A stretch of 64,000 nucleotides of DNA. Source: Aldrovandia affinis (Eukaryota > Chordata > Actinopteri > Notacanthiformes > Halosauridae). Location: contig JAINUG010000132.1 in the NCBI GenBank assembly GCA_029706075.1, positions 2,366,001 to 2,430,000 of the forward strand. Reading direction: 5' to 3'. Within the stretch, counting starts at the first letter, position 1, and each line of letters begins with the position of its first letter. Below are positions 60,936 to 64,000 of this stretch, in pieces. Position numbers and translations under genes: made by a program. Below the pieces are notes generated by a model that was given only the letters and a program-made list of their open reading frames with translations, was not told the DNA's origin and ran no database searches.

Positions 60936-63294
60936 TGCGTTCGTTCAGCGCTCAGCCGACACCGTTAATGGAGACACGGAGCTGATCCTGACGGAGCTGC
61001 GGCGATCGGTGGAGCGTCTCCAGGAGCTGGTGGAGGAGGTGATGGGCTCCAGGGGGCAGGACAAACTAAGCGAGGCCCAGGAGGTGGTGAGGAAGCTGGA
61101 GGCTGAGATCACCGAGCTGAAGAGGAGGGACACGGAGATGCGGCAGCTCGTCGCCTGCGAGGACAACATTCACTTCCTGCAGGTAGCGTGTTCTGGACAG
61201 CAGGCGCACTCCTCTGGAATATATATACAGTATTTTTACATTTTATTTTTCAGATTTTACCCCGTTTTTCTCCCAATTTAGTAGCCAATTACTCCCGCTG
61301 TGCTTAGTTCAATCCCGTCCCTCGTAGTTCGCTGCCGTAGCCCTGTGACCGGCAGTGACAAAGATCGAAGCGCTGCCTCCTCCGAGACAGCACCTGCCGC
61401 GTTGTCGACTGTAATTCCGGTACCCCAGAACCACTCCTGTGCGCAGCAAACTGTGTTGGCTTCCCTCCCCCCCTCCCTGGGGCGGACAGCCAATTGCCGC
61501 CCTGATGGCACTCCCGGCCAGAGCTGACTCTGGCGGCGACGGGGAATTGAACCCCGGTCGCCGTGGCCAGCGTCGGACATTGAAACCACTAGACCATGCG
61601 GCAGGCCCTCTTCTGGAATATTGAACCAATCCTGTGATATAATACAGCAACACATCCTGCTGTGATAGGCTCCCTCGTGGCCATGTGACTCACGTCAGCA
61701 GCACATCCTGCTGTGATAGGCTCCCTCCTGGTCATGTGACTCACGTCAGCAGCACATCCTGCTGTGATAGGCTCCCCCGTGGCCATGTGACTCACGTCAG
61801 CAGCACATCCTGCTGTGATAGGCTCCCTCCTGGTCATGTCACTCACGTCAGTGTGTGCGACGCCTCCGTGTTCCCACCTGTCATAGTGCAGGCTGGCACA
61901 ATAACAGACGTTACAAAGCATCACATCCCTAACGACTATCCTCTCTTTCCCATCTTATCTGTCTCTGTCTCCGTCTCCCTCCGTATATTTTGCCCGACTC
62001 CTGCAGAACTGCAAGTCTCTCTGCAGCCCCCTAGAGGCGAGCGACCTGGCCAGCGTGACGGCCTGCCCCGAGGCCTCCTTCGAACCCGTACGCACAGGCC
62101 TGCTGGACCTGCGTGATAAGGTGGAGGAGCTGTGCAACCAGGAGCTGAGCCAGATCACCAAGACAGGTCAGCTAGCTGAAGACCTGCGAGCACACTGACA
62201 TGCTTACCTGTACAGAGGATATACTCACCTGCAGACACACCTGTCGCCTAATTTGTCAGAGTATTTTCTCACCTGTAAACACACTCACCTGTAGACACAT
62301 TCATCAGCATATTCCGTCATTTGTAAAGATATTCACCGATAGACAGACTCCCCTGCACATTGCTGCCAATCGTTATAAGCAGACACATTGAGCAATAGTC
62401 TAATGCTGCTGGGTCAGTGTCTTGCAACTCAGAGATGTTATTGTGTCTCATTCTTGCTTGCTGTGGAATAAGTATGCAACTACTGTGACTGTGAGTCAAT
62501 ACTTTCTAAATCCTGTATTTCTCTTTTTCTGCAGTGGATAACTTGCAGGTTTTCACCCTGGGAGACAGCAGAGGTAAGTCTGAAGTGTCCTTCACATACT
62601 CCTCCACATGCTGCGATCCTCTCCGATGCCGTGGTATTCCATTATAGACTGTATGCTGTGTGCAGTATTCACCAGATTCTGTCTGATCCCCATTTCTTTT
62701 TCTCCCATCGTAGCCAATAGGAATGCTGGCCCAAGGATAAAGTTTGAGTTTTTAAAATGTAAGTTCCTTTTGTCTTCCCTGTTTTTATGTCTTATATTTT
62801 TAAATCTCACAATAACAATATTACAGGTCACACTGCAGAGGATGTAGCAGTGCAGGTGTTTGCTATCAAATGCATTGTTTGTGTTCATGGTACATTTGCT
62901 TTGTGAGACCTGTCTGCTCATTTTAAATCTGTTCTTCAGTATTTACAGGATTGGGCTCGAAGAGCACAGATAAACCAGGTAAGTCCCACGCTGAACTAAT
63001 ATTCATAGATAAAAGGGTTCGCATGTAGTCCTTGTTTTTGTGTACTAGTTGTCTGTGTGTGTTTATGTGTGGGTATGTGCATTTGTGTGTGGGTATGTGT
63101 ATATGTGTGTGTTATGTGCATTTGTGTGTGGGTATGTGTATATTTGTGTGTGTTATGTGCGTTTGTGTGTGGGTATGTGTATTTGTGTGTGGTATATTTG
63201 TGTGTGCTATATTTGTGTTTGCCTAATTGTGTTTGTGTTGTAGTGCCTGCAAGCCCCTCCGTGGGGATCCGAAGTGCTGAAAGACGAGGACCAG
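59199..63294 (+). CDS. TRIM-family RING/B-box E3 ubiquitin ligase (finTRIM/TRIM25-like), 3' end beyond window
   Basis: Ubiquitin ligase of the tripartite-motif family, many of which act in antiviral signalling. Exons: 59199-59846, 60303-60398, 60949-61182, 62007-62166, 62535-62573, 62714-62758, 62940-62978, 63244-63294, all in phase; the next exon was not found before 64000. C3HC4 RING at residues 13-55 (Cys13, Cys16, Cys28, His30, Cys33, Cys36, Cys52, Cys55). A Ser-rich linker with a run of Ser is followed by B-box 1 (CDVCQGDPLPAVKTC) and B-box 2 (CAQHKYLQEFYCRGC, CTSNQHKSH). Exon 2 (96 bases) and exon 3 (234 bases) encode the coiled coil and have exactly the sizes typical of TRIM genes. The exon 2 donor is GC (AAG/GCGAGT). 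Small exons 5-8 form a linker before an expected but unseen C-terminal domain, often PRY-SPRY. An acceptor-like CTCAG directly precedes the ATG. Exact orthology is not determinable. Confidence 0.88.
59858..60005 (-). mobile_element. SINE family C in TRIM intron 1
   Basis: Tail CATTTAGCAGACGCTTTTAT at the left, 12 bases after the exon 1 donor. tRNA-like B box (GGGATTGAACCC) and A box (CTACTGAGCCACAGAG) complement at the right. Confidence 0.85.
60436..60740. repeat. 30-bp minisatellite in TRIM intron 2
   Basis: About ten copies of a roughly 30-base unit containing CGAGATCACAGAAAACACAC, starting about 40 bases after the GC donor. The unit length keeps one frame open, but it is intronic. Confidence 0.92.
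60880..60935. repeat. (TG)n in TRIM intron 2
   Basis: TG tract ending 13 bases before the exon 3 acceptor region. Confidence 0.92.
61245..61610 (-). mobile_element. SINE family D in TRIM intron 3
   Basis: tRNA-like head at the right (minus strand A box TGGTCTAGTGG, B box GGTTCAATTCC) and a tail at the left containing TTTTTCTCCCAATTTAGTAG. Same family as the casp10 intron 11 repeats. Confidence 0.75.
61650..61857. repeat. 51-bp minisatellite in TRIM intron 3
   Basis: Four tandem copies of a 51-base unit with CATGTGACTCACGTCAGCAG; the last unit has CATGTCACTC. Copies alternate CTCGTGGCC and CTCCTGGTC. Confidence 0.93.
63050..63235. repeat. TG-rich degenerate minisatellite in TRIM intron 7
   Basis: Units such as TGTGTGTGGGTATGTGCATT repeated up to the exon 8 acceptor. 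Confidence 0.85.
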
Positions 63295-63814
63295 GTGAGT
63301 GTCGCCCCCCCCATCACTCCATCAGTGCGTTCAGTGACCGTCCATGTCAGCGTTCCTCATTCAGTGACACCTGCTATCAGAGTATGACCGTCCCAGCATC
63401 ACCAGTGCATCCAGAGAATCAGCCGCAATTCAGGCCTGACATCAATTGTGTTGGCAACCATGCTGTAAATCGAGATAATTGATGTACAAAGAATGGCCAA
63501 TAAAAATCAGCACGTGATTCACCTGTGCAATCTATGCCCAGTAAGAATTTCTCATTCAAACTCAACTTTAGTTTGATCGACAGGAGTGACAATTGTCCTT
63601 AAACACTGAACTCTGAACAATGGGAACTTCCTTTGACTTGGTACTTTGTCTTCGACTTGTTACTTTTCTGCTCGTATGTACAGGCCTGTCTCTTCACCTT
63701 CACTGAAAGACATGTACATGCTCTCCTCTGAGGCATGGGCTGCCAGGTCACTCTGTATCCCACCAGCTGAGATGTAAAGTCATTTATACGAAGAGTACTG
63801 TACTCTTCATGTAC
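63295..63814. other. TRIM intron 8 (start)
   Basis: Begins with donor GTGAGT. No further in-phase exon and no SPRY motif recognised. Confidence 0.55.
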
Positions 63815-64000
63815 ATTTTTACATTGACATTTTAAGCATTTAGCAGACGCTCTTATCCAGAGCGACTTACAAGATTAACATAAATACATGGTAGGAACAA
63901 TCATAGTTCACACAAGAGATCAGTGCAGTAATACAGCGATAGACATCATTGCAGGCAGCTGCATATGATACCTGTAACACTGGGAAGGAAAAAGTTAGTA
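63815..64000 (-). mobile_element. SINE family B, running off the right edge
   Basis: Tail GCATTTAGCAGACGCTCTTA at the left and CCTGTAACACTGGGAAGGAA at the right, the reverse of 34545-34760. Confidence 0.75.

Noticed and set aside
61650-61857. CRISPR-like regular repeats
   Set aside because: Tandem units without unique spacers, in a fish TRIM intron. It is a minisatellite.

Overview
The window is nuclear DNA from a ray-finned (teleost-type) fish. It has intron-containing caspase and TRIM genes, intronless replication-dependent histone genes with stem-loop 3' ends, tRNA-derived SINEs that carry an L2-clade (eel UnaL2-like) 3' hairpin, hAT, Tc1 and Tigger transposons, and long TG, GGGA and CAT microsatellites. 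The species cannot be named from the sequence.

Layout, left to right. 1-2040: histone H2A (cut by the window edge) and H1, both on the minus strand. 2041-13.9 kb: one arm of a large inverted duplication, holding an orphan last exon of casp8 (+) and a complete 12-exon caspase-10-like gene (-). 14.4-32.6 kb: a histone block with three complete H2B genes, one broken H2B 3' end, and H1, H2A and H3, among hAT, LINE and SINE insertions and partly arranged as a mirror image. 32.7-35.7 kb: repeats plus one isolated exon encoding a signal peptide. 35.7-52.6 kb: the second arm, swollen by a 4-kb Tigger transposon and two hAT elements in the promoter-side repeats, with a second caspase-10-like gene (+). 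52.2-57.4 kb: a complete 10-exon caspase-8-like gene (-), convergent with the second casp10 copy. 59.2 kb to the right edge: a RING/B-box TRIM E3 ligase gene (+), whose 3' end lies outside the window.

How the genes fit together. Caspase-8 and caspase-10 are initiator caspases with tandem death-effector domains (DEDs), and they sit next to each other in other vertebrates. Here the pair has been partly copied in inverted orientation across a histone cluster. Both casp10 copies are preceded by a perfect triple IRF/ISRE motif, and the casp8 start is preceded by a weaker one, so interferon control is likely (inference). The left casp10 is open throughout. The right copy lacks one A in an exon-9 homopolymer, so as written it encodes only the two DEDs and a linker, an architecture like short cFLIP. 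The casp8 gene keeps catalytic Cys and His but departs from the family consensus at QACxG (QACQV) and at the GTW position.

Exon coordinates for casp10 (both copies), casp8 and TRIM were derived by hand from reading-frame phase, GT/GC-AG splice sites and comparison between copies. Transposon calls rest on visible terminal inverted repeats, target-site duplications or transposase motifs. Boundaries of SINEs and degenerate repeats are approximate.
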